A DNA stretch of 5,694 nucleotides from the NCBI GenBank assembly GCA_944384865.1, contig CALWVC010000097.1, positions 1 through 5,694 of the forward strand, written 5' to 3'. The position numbers and the translations under genes were made by a program. The notes under the pieces were generated by a model. It was given only the letters and a program-made list of their open reading frames with translations. It had not been told where the DNA came from and did no database searches. This document shows positions 1-5,694 of the stretch, piece after piece. Each line of letters begins with the position of its first letter. Position 1 is the first letter of the stretch. Source of the DNA: an uncultured Clostridia bacterium (GTDB taxonomy: Bacteria > Bacillota > Clostridia > Oscillospirales > Acutalibacteraceae).

Positions 1-1047
1 GACCTGCGGTTTATGACCGATTACAATGTCAAGATCAAAGAGGTCATGACCAAGGAAAACCTGGTGACCGCGCCGGTGGGCACCACGCTGGAGCAGGCGC
101 AGGAAATTCTGCGGCAGCATAAGATTGAAAAGCTGCCCATTGTAGATGATCAGTTTGAGCTTAAAGGGCTGATCACCATCAAAGATATTGAAAAGGCGGT
201 CCGGTTTCCCAATTCCGCGCGGGATAAAGAGGGCCGGCTGCTGTGCGGCGCTGCGATCGGCGTGACCAAGGATTTGATGGACCGTGCCGCGGCGCTGGTA
301 GCCGCGCAGGTAGACGTATTGGCGTTGGATTCAGCGCATGGCCACAGCAAAAATATTCTGGAGGCGGTCAAACAGATCAAGCAGGCGTTTCCTGATACGA
401 CGCTGATCGCGGGCAATATCGCGACGCCCGAGGCGGCGCAGGCGCTGATCGCCGCCGGCGCGGATACGCTCAAGGTTGGTATCGGCCCGGGCTCGATCTG
501 CACGACGCGGATTATCGCGGGCATCGGCGTACCGCAGATTACTGCGATTTACGACGTGGCCTGTGTGGCTGCAAAATACGGTGTGCCGGTGATTGCCGAC
601 GGCGGTATTAAATATTCCGGCGATATTGTCAAGGCGCTGGCGGCGGGCGCCAACGCGGTGATGATCGGTTCGCTGTTCGCCGGTTGCGAAGAATCGCCGG
701 GTGAGAAAGAGATATATCAGGGCCGGTCGTTTAAGGTATATCGCGGCATGGGTTCGATCGCGTCGATGAATCTGGGCAGCAAAGACCGTTATTTCCAGGA
801 AGACTCTAAAAAGCTGGTTCCCGAAGGGGTTGAGGGCCGTGTGCCTTATAAGGGCGCGCTGTCGGAAACGGTGTTCCAGATGATCGGCGGTATCCGGTCG
901 GGCATGGGCTACTGCGGCTGTAAAACCATTGACGCGCTGCAGCAAAACGCCCGGTTTATGCGGATTACCAACGCAGGCCTGCGGGAGAGCCATCCCCACG
1001 ATATCAGCATCACAAAAGAATCTCCCAACTATTCGGCGGGCATTTAA
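1..1047 (+). CDS. guaB: IMP dehydrogenase, 5'-truncated by the window edge
   Basis: Oxidises IMP to XMP with NAD+, the committed step of GMP synthesis, in the cytosol. The frame is open from base 1 and starts inside the CBS region (DLRF), so the ATG at 13 is internal. 348 residues are present; bacterial GuaB is about 485-490 long, so roughly 140 N-terminal residues lie outside. Visible in order: the end of CBS1 and a CBS2 motif (IKEVMTKENLVTAPVGTTL); the catalytic loop GIGPGSICTTR, whose Cys codon is at 499-501; the phosphate-binding DGGIKYSGDIVKALAAGANA segment; YRGMGS; the mobile-flap Arg-Tyr of DRYFQ (787-792); EGVEGRVPYKG; and the conserved C-terminal GLRESHPHD. All catalytic residues in view are present and the C-terminus has the normal length. 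No clear Rho-independent terminator follows. Identity is essentially certain. Confidence 0.98.
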   Translation, partial: DLRFMTDYNVKIKEVMTKENLVTAPVGTTLEQAQEILRQHKIEKLPIVDDQFELKGLITIKDIEKAVRFPNSARDKEGRLLCGAAIGVTKDLMDRAAALVAAQVDVLALDSAHGHSKNILEAVKQIKQAFPDTTLIAGNIATPEAAQALIAAGADTLKVGIGPGSICTTRIIAGIGVPQITAIYDVACVAAKYGVPVIADGGIKYSGDIVKALAAGANAVMIGSLFAGCEESPGEKEIYQGRSFKVYRGMGSIASMNLGSKDRYFQEDSKKLVPEGVEGRVPYKGALSETVFQMIGGIRSGMGYCGCKTIDALQQNARFMRITNAGLRESHPHDISITKESPNYSAGI

Positions 1048-1304
1048 AACCGTTAGAGGTGTTGGTCCGGCTTTGGGTATTACGCGCCCGAAGCCGGTCT
1101 TTTTACAGACGGCGCCGGCAGCGGGCGTTTCGATACAGGCAGCCGGACTGATTGTTGGGACACCAAAGTTATCGAAGATGATTCAAAACAGGCGGCGGTC
1201 TGTGGGTTGACGCGCGATTGCCGCCGGTTGCGCGGATGCGGGTGGATTTCGCCGGTCATATGCCGACCGCGCCGTTCAGACCCGTTGGAAATAAAATCAA
1301 AGAC

Positions 1305-1309
1305 AGGAG
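1305..1309 (+). promoter_or_regulatory. ribosome binding site AGGAG that sets the peptidase start
   Basis: AGGAG lies 7 bases before the ATG at 1317. It supports this start over the in-frame TTG at 1218, which lacks such a site and would place 33 residues ahead of the membrane segment. Confidence 0.8.
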
Positions 1310-1316
1310 CGTTCAA

Positions 1317-2561
1317 ATGTTCGGTGGCAATGTTTTAAAACGGGTGCTTTGCTGTTGCAGCATCGCGGTTTGCTGTTGTATTGTCTGCGTTGCGGTGCTG
1401 TATTACCCTGCATCGGTGCGTCAGGATCATGTGCCGGTAGCTGCGCCGGTATCTGCGGCGCAGCCGGAGACGAATTGCCTGGCGCAAACAACGACTACAT
1501 CGCCTATAACGACTCAGCCGTCAACCGCAGTGCCGGCGACCCAGCCGCCTTCGACAGTGCCTCCGACTACAAAGGCGCCGGATTTTTCTTATTCGCTGTC
1601 CGCGTTGCAGATAGTGCCGACCTATACAGAAAAATATACCTACGAACAGATGCGGGCGGATCTGCAAACGCTGTGCAGCCGGTATCCGGACCGGCTGTCG
1701 CTGTCGGTATTCGGCACCAGTGTAGACGGGCGGGAGCTATACTGTGTCCGTCTGGGCAGCAGCGCCGCCCAGCGGAGTATTCTGGTTCAGTCTACCATCC
1801 ACGGCCGGGAATATATGAACACCATGCTGACGATGAAGCTGCTGGAATATTATCTGTATTATTATGATACCGGCTTTTATGATGGCGTGCGCTACGCGGA
1901 TATTTTTGAAGATACGGCGATATACATTGTGCCGATGCTGAATCCCGACGGTGCGTCGATCAGCCAGTCGGGCCTAAACGGCCTGCGCAGTGAAGCGCTG
2001 CGCCAGCAGGTGCGGCAGATTTATCAGCAGGATACGACGATCGACCAGGATGAGATGTCGTTTTCCGAATATCTGCGTAAATGGAAATCGAATGCCAATG
2101 GGGTCGATTTAAACCGGAACTTTGCAAAAGGCTTTGGCGTGCAGTCAAATCATACGGCGCCGGGACATGAAAAATACCAGGGACCGCAGCCGGAAAGCGA
2201 ACCGGAGACCCAAAGCATCATTGGGCTGGTATCGTCATTGCCCGGCCTGCAGGGGACGTTGTCGTTTCACTCCTATGGCAGTATGCTGTATTGGGAATGC
2301 GACCAGACCGGCAGTTACCGAACGTTGTGTTACAATTATGTGCGGCTGATGCGCGATCTGACCGGTTACAGGATTCTGGGGGCAGACGGGGTGCCGTTTA
2401 TGGGCAGCTTTGCGGATCATGTGATTTCCCGGGGGATTCCCAACGTAACCATCGAAACCGGCAATGTCAACACGCCGCTGCCGCTGTCGGAATTTAACCG
2501 GATTTTTGCAGAGACCAGACAGACCATCGCCGCTGCCGCTGTGTATTTTGCGTCCCGCTGA
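1317..2561 (+). CDS. M14 family zinc carboxypeptidase, membrane-anchored
   Basis: A 414-residue metallopeptidase of family M14 (carboxypeptidase A fold). Zinc ligands are His162 and Glu165 in STIHGREYMNT and His318 in SFHSYGS. DLNRNF supplies the substrate carboxylate-binding Asn266/Arg267, and Glu380 in TIETGN is the catalytic base, so the active site is complete. The N-terminus has Lys8-Arg9 and then a hydrophobic segment (about residues 10-30) that lacks a good lipobox or signal-peptidase site and probably anchors the protein. A Thr/Pro/Ser-rich linker (about 40-88) leads to the extracellular catalytic domain from about residue 95. The membrane segment is unusual in carrying Cys12-14, Cys19-21 and Cys24. 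Related proteins cleave peptides outside the cell, including gamma-D-Glu-diaminopimelate bonds of cell-wall peptides in some members; the substrate here is undetermined. It stands alone, on the same strand as guaB but 269 bases away. Confidence 0.92.
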   Translation: MFGGNVLKRVLCCCSIAVCCCIVCVAVLYYPASVRQDHVPVAAPVSAAQPETNCLAQTTTTSPITTQPSTAVPATQPPSTVPPTTKAPDFSYSLSALQIVPTYTEKYTYEQMRADLQTLCSRYPDRLSLSVFGTSVDGRELYCVRLGSSAAQRSILVQSTIHGREYMNTMLTMKLLEYYLYYYDTGFYDGVRYADIFEDTAIYIVPMLNPDGASISQSGLNGLRSEALRQQVRQIYQQDTTIDQDEMSFSEYLRKWKSNANGVDLNRNFAKGFGVQSNHTAPGHEKYQGPQPESEPETQSIIGLVSSLPGLQGTLSFHSYGSMLYWECDQTGSYRTLCYNYVRLMRDLTGYRILGADGVPFMGSFADHVISRGIPNVTIETGNVNTPLPLSEFNRIFAETRQTIAAAAVYFASR

Positions 2562-2715
2562 CTTGCTGTTTTGTCGGCTGCGCATTTTAGGGAGGGCGCT
2601 GTGCATTTTGCCGGCGTCCGTGGGTGCAGCGCATGACCTGCGTAAACCAGACGCTGTGCAGATGATATTGCAGTCGCCGCCCCGGGCCGTCGCCGTTGTG
2701 GCTTAAAACCAAGCC

Positions 2716-2918
2716 TTATTCAAACAGTTCTTTCATATGGATGCCGTAATAGTCAGTCAGACGCGCCAGCGTTTTAATTTGGGGGTTGGTCTGCCCGCGT
2801 TCAATGTCTCCGAGATGATGATGGCTCATTTGCAGCTCTAACGAAACCGTAAAAATTGAAAGCTTTTTTCTTTTCTGATGCGTCGCAGGTTGTTTCCGAT
2901 CATACACATGTAATCCAT
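2716..2918 (-). pseudogene. small XRE/Cro-type HTH regulator, frameshifted in an A6 run
   Basis: Two overlapping minus-strand frames together encode a typical short XRE helix-turn-helix protein. The ATG at 2918 has a good ribosome binding site and begins MDYMCMIGNNLRRIRKEK, the usual first helix, but that frame stops at TAG 2840-2838 after 26 residues. The -1 frame continues with KLSIFTVSLELQMSHHH, then LGDIERGQTNPQIKTLARL, and ends YYGIHMKELFE, which has the recognition helix and the conserved IERG-x-TNP turn. Adding one A to the six-A run (plus-strand T at 2864-2869) would give a continuous 67-residue protein reading RKEKKLS at the joint, which fits the family exactly. It may be a recent pseudogene, a phase-variable homopolymer, or a sequencing error. 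A 20-bp palindrome upstream could be its own operator. It is convergent with the M14 peptidase gene and separated from the ABC operon by a terminator. Confidence 0.8.
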
Positions 2919-2923
2919 ATTTT

Positions 2924-2930
2924 CCACCTT
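2924..2930 (-). promoter_or_regulatory. ribosome binding site AAGGTGG of the HTH regulator
   Basis: On the minus strand AAGGTGG ends 5 bases before the ATG at 2918. It fixes the start in the frame that holds the first helix, and shows that the GTG at 2907 in the other frame is not the true start. Confidence 0.75.
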
Positions 2931-2999
2931 TTTATAGAATATTGTGGATATTATTGTAGATGGAAATCTTCGACGAATCGCCGCCTCGTGCGACATCTT

Positions 3000-3027
3000 T
3001 TTACAAGATGCAATGGTTTTGTATCAT
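3000..3027 (+). promoter_or_regulatory. candidate plus-strand promoter inside the AT-rich spacer
   Basis: TTTACA (3000-3005) and TATCAT (3022-3027), each 5 of 6 to consensus, are separated by 16 bases. A transcript from here would reach the terminator at 3114-3156 after about 120 bases without any evident protein-coding frame. Such matches occur by chance in AT-rich DNA. Confidence 0.25.
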
Positions 3028-3036
3028 TATACAAAA
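3017..3036. promoter_or_regulatory. operator-like palindrome upstream of the HTH regulator
   Basis: Perfect 8-bp inverted repeat TTTTGTAT (3017-3024) and ATACAAAA (3029-3036) around a CATT spacer. Size and symmetry suit a dimeric XRE-type repressor, and the site covers the TATAAT box of the minus-strand promoter candidate about 100 bases before the regulator's start. Autoregulation is inferred; the palindrome itself is seen directly. Confidence 0.5.
3026..3031 (-). promoter_or_regulatory. candidate -10 box (TATAAT) for the HTH regulator
   Basis: The minus strand reads TATAAT, a consensus -10 box, immediately preceded by TG. A good -35 is not evident; the best nearby match is a weak ATGAAC-like hexamer at about 15 bases. 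The predicted leader to the regulator ATG is roughly 100 bases. Confidence 0.45.
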
Positions 3037-3113
3037 ATATAGGCTGTTCATTAGTGAAAATAACGAGCGTCCCAGAGCTTTTTTGTCTTTTCAAACCGTA
3101 TATACGTATATAT

Positions 3114-3156
3114 AAAAACAGATGCGCTGTATTGACCAACCGCGCATCTGTTTTTT
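3114..3156. terminator. bidirectional Rho-independent terminator
   Basis: Perfect 14-bp inverted repeat: left arm AAAAACAGATGCGC (3114-3127), right arm GCGCATCTGTTTTT (3142-3155), with a 14-base loop. The plus strand ends in six T (3151-3156) and the minus strand in five T (complement of 3114-3118), so it can work both ways. On the minus strand it lies downstream of the ABC operon and would separate that operon from the HTH regulator. Confidence 0.85.
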
Positions 3157-3167
3157 AGTTGGTGATC

Positions 3168-3206
3168 TTTATTCGATTGGCCGATTTTGATCGGCCATCG
3201 AATAAA
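3168..3206. repeat. large inverted repeat (hairpin) without a T run
   Basis: Left arm 3168-3185 (TTTATTCGATTGGCCGAT) pairs with right arm 3190-3206 (ATCGGCCATCGAATAAA) around a 4-base loop, with a single unpaired T. It lies between the ABC ATPase gene and the terminator at 3114-3156. Neither side has a T run, so it does not look like a classic terminator. It may stabilise or process the 3' end of the ABC mRNA, or be a protein-binding site. Confidence 0.7.
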
Positions 3207-3299
3207 GAAATAACGCTGTTTGTTATGCCGCCGATCATGGTAATCGGGGCCGGTATGCTGTCTCGCCAGCATGAAATCACAGCGCTGCCACGGCCCGCT

Positions 3300-4100
3300 T
3301 TATTCGCCGGTCAGCAGCATCCGGTCGTTATCCAGCTCTTTTCCGCTTTCGCGGCGGTAGAGCTGCAGCAATCCCGCAACGTCCATCTGTGCCCGCTGTT
3401 CGCCGGAAAGATCCAGAACGATCCGGCCTTGTTCCAGCATAATCGTCCGGTCGCCCAGTTGCAGCGCGTCTTTGATGTTGTGGGTGATCATCATGGTTGT
3501 AATCCGGTGTTCGGCAACAATTTTGGCGGTCAGCTTTAAAATCTTTTCCGCCGTTACCGGGTCCAGCGCGGCAGTATGCTCATCCAGCAATAATAGCCGC
3601 GGCGGCACCATCGTACACATCAGCAGCGTGACCGCCTGCCGCTGCCCGCCGGACAACAGCCCGATCCGGGTTTTCATCCGGTCTTCCAGTCCCATCCCAA
3701 GGGGTGCGAGCAGACTGCGAAAATAGTCGGTGTCTTTGCGGGTGACCGCCCGGGAAAACAGCTTTTTGGTGGAGCGGGCATACGACAGCGCCAGATTTTC
3801 CTCGATGGTCAGATTAGGCGCAGTGCCCATCAGCGGGTTTTGAAAAATCCGTGAAATCGTTCGGGCGCGCCGGTATTCGGGCATCCGGGTGATATTCCGG
3901 CCGTCCAGCACGATCTGCCCGGCGTCGCATGAAAAGCTGCCTGCGATCGCATTAAACAATGTGGATTTCCCGGCGCCGTTTGAGCCGATAATGGTGACGA
4001 ATTGTCCGTCCGGCAGCGTCAGGCTCAGATTTTGCAGGGCGTGGTGTTCGTTGGGCGTCCCTTTTAAAAAGGTCTTTTGCAAACCGGTGATTTCAAGCAT
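3300..4100 (-). CDS. ABC importer ATP-binding protein (ABC_sub_bind-type cassette)
   Basis: A 266-residue cytoplasmic ATPase that powers the importer encoded just upstream. All nucleotide-binding motifs are intact: Walker A GSNGAGKST (39-47), Q-loop Gln87 in IFQNP, signature LSGGQ (149-153), Walker B LLLLDE ending at Glu174, D-loop ALD (178-180) and switch His207 in MITHN. The length is normal for a single-domain ATPase. The ATG at 4100 follows GGGGAGGG (4108-4115) at 7 bases and overlaps the permease stop by 8 bases (ATGCTTGA), suggesting coupled translation. It is the last gene of the operon. After its stop (3302-3300) come small stems, the large hairpin and then the terminator. The family is that of uncharacterised or tryptophan-type (TrpZ-like) transport ATPases; the assignment rests mainly on its partners, because ATPases alone say little about substrate. 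Confidence 0.93.
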   Translation of the reverse strand: MLEITGLQKTFLKGTPNEHHALQNLSLTLPDGQFVTIIGSNGAGKSTLFNAIAGSFSCDAGQIVLDGRNITRMPEYRRARTISRIFQNPLMGTAPNLTIEENLALSYARSTKKLFSRAVTRKDTDYFRSLLAPLGMGLEDRMKTRIGLLSGGQRQAVTLLMCTMVPPRLLLLDEHTAALDPVTAEKILKLTAKIVAEHRITTMMITHNIKDALQLGDRTIMLEQGRIVLDLSGEQRAQMDVAGLLQLYRRESGKELDNDRMLLTGE

Positions 4101-4998
4101 TTTTTTGCCCTCCCCGCCGCAGCTTCAGATTGGGAAATTTTTTCTGAATTGCCGGAACCGCCAGCGTGATGCCGACAATTACCGCAGAGATCAGCTTTAA
4201 AGAGTTGGCGTTTAAAATGTTGATCTGCAGCGCCAGCGCAATGATCAGCCGATAGGCCACAGAGCCGACTACCGCTGAGATCAGTCCGACCGTCAGCGGC
4301 CGGCGGCCGCCGAACAGCACCTCGCCGATGATGACCGAAGCCAGTCCTACCACAATCAAGCCGCTACCGGAGTTGATATCGGCGAAGCCCTGAAACTGTG
4401 CGATGACCCCGCCGGACAGCGCAACCAGTCCGTTGGCGATGGCCAGCGCCGTCAGCTTGGTGGCGGTGGTGTTGATCGACGAAGCCCGCACCATATCCTC
4501 GTTGTCGCCGGTAGCCCGGATGCTCAGACCATATGATGTTTTGAAAAACAGCGCCAGCAGCAACACCGCCACCGCTACGATCAGCAGCGCAAACGCCATT
4601 CTGACCACCGTTCTGTATTCGTAGGGCAGCAGCCCCTGGGCAGCCGTGAAAAATTTATCGCTGTCGATCAGCGAAATATTCGGCCCGCCCAACACAGTAA
4701 TATTGATGGTATACAGCCCGGTCATTGTCAGAATGCCCGCGACAATCGGATGAATGCCGGCGAAGGTCTGTAAAAAGCCGGTGATCAGCCCGGCGCCTGC
4801 GCCGGCGGCGATTGCCAGCAGCAGCCCGAGAACCGGGTGCCCCGCCGCTGTTAATGCGCCGGATACGGCAATTCCAAAGGTAAAGCTGCCGTCTACCGTT
4901 AAATCGGGAATATTCAATACCCGAAACGTGATATAAACGCCCAGCGCCAGCATCGCATATTGCAGCCCCAGCAAAATTGAATCTGTCAGAAATCCCAT
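4093..4998 (-). CDS. ABC importer permease, BPD_transp_2 (branched-chain amino acid type) family
   Basis: A 301-residue integral membrane protein forming the translocation channel, probably as a homodimer because only one permease gene is present. Eight or nine hydrophobic segments can be drawn, roughly at 8-26, 38-53, 55-78, 84-102, 133-152, 180-200, 212-231, 235-258 and 266-284. The long cytoplasmic loop around 157-176 reads GLSIRATGDNEDMVRASSIN, the characteristic ATPase-contacting segment of this family. The protein ends with a basic tail (KKFPNLKLRRGG). The start at 4998 is supported by GGAG (5009-5006) at 7 bases. It lies 42 bases after the substrate-binding protein gene and overlaps the ATPase gene by 8 bases. 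The closest characterised analogue by family is TrpY of the streptococcal tryptophan transporter; the substrate here is not known. Confidence 0.92.
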   Translation of the reverse strand: MGFLTDSILLGLQYAMLALGVYITFRVLNIPDLTVDGSFTFGIAVSGALTAAGHPVLGLLLAIAAGAGAGLITGFLQTFAGIHPIVAGILTMTGLYTINITVLGGPNISLIDSDKFFTAAQGLLPYEYRTVVRMAFALLIVAVAVLLLALFFKTSYGLSIRATGDNEDMVRASSINTTATKLTALAIANGLVALSGGVIAQFQGFADINSGSGLIVVGLASVIIGEVLFGGRRPLTVGLISAVVGSVAYRLIIALALQINILNANSLKLISAVIVGITLAVPAIQKKFPNLKLRRGGQKNA

Positions 4999-5016
4999 AA
5001 TCTTTCTCCGAAGAAG

Positions 5017-5033
5017 CCGGCAGCATCTGCCGG
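5017..5033. repeat. small intra-operon hairpin between binding protein and permease genes
   Basis: CCGGCAG (5017-5023) and CTGCCGG (5027-5033) form a 7-bp GC-rich stem with a 3-base loop, 8 bases beyond the binding-protein stop on the minus strand. There is no T run, so complete termination is unlikely. In many importer operons such a hairpin protects the binding-protein mRNA from 3' decay and raises its level relative to the membrane parts; that role is inferred here. Confidence 0.55.
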
Positions 5034-5040
5034 TTTGTTG

Positions 5041-5694
5041 TTATTCGCCAATGGTAATCAGGTTTTCAATCTCAGGCAGTTTGATACCTAGCTGATCTGC
5101 CGCAGCTTTGCTGACCACATACTGATAGGTGGTCATGGCCTCTGCAGGCACATCGCTGACTTTCGCGCCCTGCAAAATTTCGTCGGCCAATTCGGCGGAG
5201 CGTTGCCCCAACTGGGTGTTGCTGACGCTGACGCAGGCCAGCGCGCCGGACTGAACCATTACCGGATCCGAGCCGTATACCGGGATCTGGTTGCTGTTGG
5301 CTGCCTCGACCACCTGCGGCATGGCCGACTGCACGGTGGAGTCGATGGGAATATAGATTGCGTCGACCTTGCCGGCCAGCGCCTGGGCGGCCTGCTGCAC
5401 TTCACCGGAGTTGGCCACGGTGGATTCTACATAAGTATAGCCGTTTTCATCAAAAAAAGTTTTGGCTTTTTCAACGGTCAATACGGCGTTTTGTTCACCG
5501 GAGCAATATAAGATGCCGATGTTTTTAATATCCGGCGTCAGCTGTTTTGCCAGGTTGAAAATTTCATCTACCGGTACAATGTTGGAGGTACCGGTGGCGT
5601 TTTTGTCGGGGGCTTCCATCGAGGTCATGATTCCCGCGCCCACCGGGCTGGTCACCGAGATAAACACCACCGGCGCCGAAACTTCGGCGTTGAC
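5041..5694 (-). CDS. ABC transporter substrate-binding protein, ABC_sub_bind family, N-terminus outside window
   Basis: The extracytoplasmic receptor of the importer, of the ABC_sub_bind (PF04392, COG2984-like) family that includes TrpX. The frame is open to the right edge, giving 217 residues; the GTG at 5670 is internal. Family members are about 320-340 long, so some 110-120 residues, including the expected lipoprotein signal, are missing. Recognisable segments are VVFISVTSPVGAGIM, the glycine-poor variant SMEAPDKNATGTSN of the usual KPGGNVTGVS motif, IGILYCSGEQNA, VQQAAQALAGKVDAIYIP then DSTVQSAM, IPVYGSD, and GALACVSVSNTQLGQRSAEL near the hinge. The C-terminus (KAAADQLGIKLPEIENL) is normal. 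It is the first of the three genes seen. Ligands known in the family include tryptophan, but specificity cannot be assigned from these residues by eye. Confidence 0.93.
   Translation of the reverse strand, partial: VNAEVSAPVVFISVTSPVGAGIMTSMEAPDKNATGTSNIVPVDEIFNLAKQLTPDIKNIGILYCSGEQNAVLTVEKAKTFFDENGYTYVESTVANSGEVQQAAQALAGKVDAIYIPIDSTVQSAMPQVVEAANSNQIPVYGSDPVMVQSGALACVSVSNTQLGQRSAELADEILQGAKVSDVPAEAMTTYQYVVSKAAADQLGIKLPEIENLITIGE

Larger units (their letters stand above)
2919..3299. other. AT-rich intergenic region with several hairpins
   Basis: These 381 bases between the HTH regulator and the ABC operon hold no supported gene. They are visibly richer in A and T than the flanking genes, especially 2919-3220. 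They contain the regulator's ribosome binding site, a small inverted repeat CATCTT/AAGATG (2994-2999/3005-3010), the 20-bp operator-like palindrome, a TATATACGTATATA palindrome (3099-3112), the bidirectional terminator, a large hairpin (3168-3206), and a small ATGCTG/CAGCAT stem (3255-3260/3267-3272) just past the ATPase gene. Confidence 0.7.

Noticed and set aside
150..999. Long minus-strand open frames across guaB
   Set aside because: They are shadows of the strongly conserved guaB frame, which is common in GC-rich coding DNA. They show no recognisable domains or ribosome binding sites.
1093..1113. Terminator after guaB (GTCT/AGAC stem with GCC/GGC flank)
   Set aside because: The stem is short and bulged, and the T run is in the loop, not after the stem.
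1207..1297. Promoter for the M14 gene (TTGACG at 1207, TAAAAT at 1292)
   Set aside because: The two hexamers are about 80 bases apart, and neither has a partner at 16-18 bases.
1218..1316. Extended N-terminus of the M14 peptidase starting at TTG 1218
   Set aside because: There is no ribosome binding site there, the extra 33 residues resemble no signal or domain, and the ATG at 1317 has AGGAG at ideal spacing directly before the membrane anchor.
1349..1385. Lipoprotein signal (lipobox) in the M14 peptidase N-terminus
   Set aside because: None of the cysteines is preceded by a proper [LVI]-x-[GAS]-C pattern; position -1 is Leu, Cys or Val.
2589..2636. Mini-ORF of 11 codons at GTG 2601 after AGGGAGGG
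   Set aside because: It is too short, has no recognisable product and only 4 bases of spacing, and nothing downstream on the same strand for it to regulate.
2700..2715. Terminator between the convergent M14 and HTH genes (GGCTT/AAGCC)
   Set aside because: It has only a 5-bp stem, with TTATT following on the plus strand and no T run on the other side. It is weak and could be chance.
2857..2872. Programmed -1 ribosomal frameshifting at the A6 run or the nearby TTTTTA
   Set aside because: The A run is in the wrong phase for an X XXY YYZ heptamer (zero frame GAA AAA AGC), and CAA TTT TTA gives poor re-pairing. A single-base loss explains the data more simply, although polymerase slippage is not excluded.
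2716..2907. A self-contained 63-residue protein starting at GTG 2907
   Set aside because: Its first residues (YDRKQPATHQKRK) do not fit the HTH family, whereas the overlapping frame from ATG 2918 does and has the ribosome binding site. The GTG is an out-of-frame accident upstream of the frameshift.

Overview
The window looks like ordinary chromosome from a moderately GC-rich Clostridia-type Firmicute, plausibly of the Ruminococcaceae/Oscillospiraceae kind. This is inferred from strong Shine-Dalgarno sites (AGGAG, GGGGAGGG), the GuaB type, the membrane-anchored M14 peptidase with a Thr/Pro linker, and the ABC_sub_bind transporter cassette. No mobile element, CRISPR array, tRNA or rRNA was seen.

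Left part, plus strand: the 3' two thirds of guaB (IMP dehydrogenase), cut by the window edge, ends at 1047. A 269-base spacer follows in which I see no gene and no convincing terminator or promoter. Next comes a 414-residue membrane-anchored zinc carboxypeptidase of family M14 (1317-2561) with all expected catalytic residues. Bases 2562-2715 hold no supported gene.

Middle, minus strand: a small XRE/Cro-type DNA-binding regulator (2716-2918) whose reading frame is broken by one missing A in an A6 run. Its conventional start has a good ribosome binding site, and the frame after the run carries a normal helix-turn-helix. Upstream lies a conspicuously AT-rich, structured 381-base spacer (2919-3299). 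It contains a 20-bp palindrome covering a TATAAT box (a likely operator/promoter of the regulator), a possible weak plus-strand promoter, an AT palindrome, a 14-bp-stem terminator with T runs on both strands, and a second large hairpin without a T run.

Right part, minus strand, transcribed leftward: a three-gene ABC importer operon. The order is substrate-binding protein (cut by the right edge), membrane permease, then ATPase. A small hairpin sits in the 42-base gap between the first two genes, and the last two overlap by 8 bases. This is the ABC_sub_bind / BPD_transp_2 / ATPase cassette to which the streptococcal tryptophan transporter TrpXYZ belongs; the substrate here cannot be read from sequence.

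I found no clearly new multi-gene system. The items most worth a second look are the frameshifted regulator with its intact operator-like upstream site, and the dense hairpin cluster between the regulator and the ABC operon.
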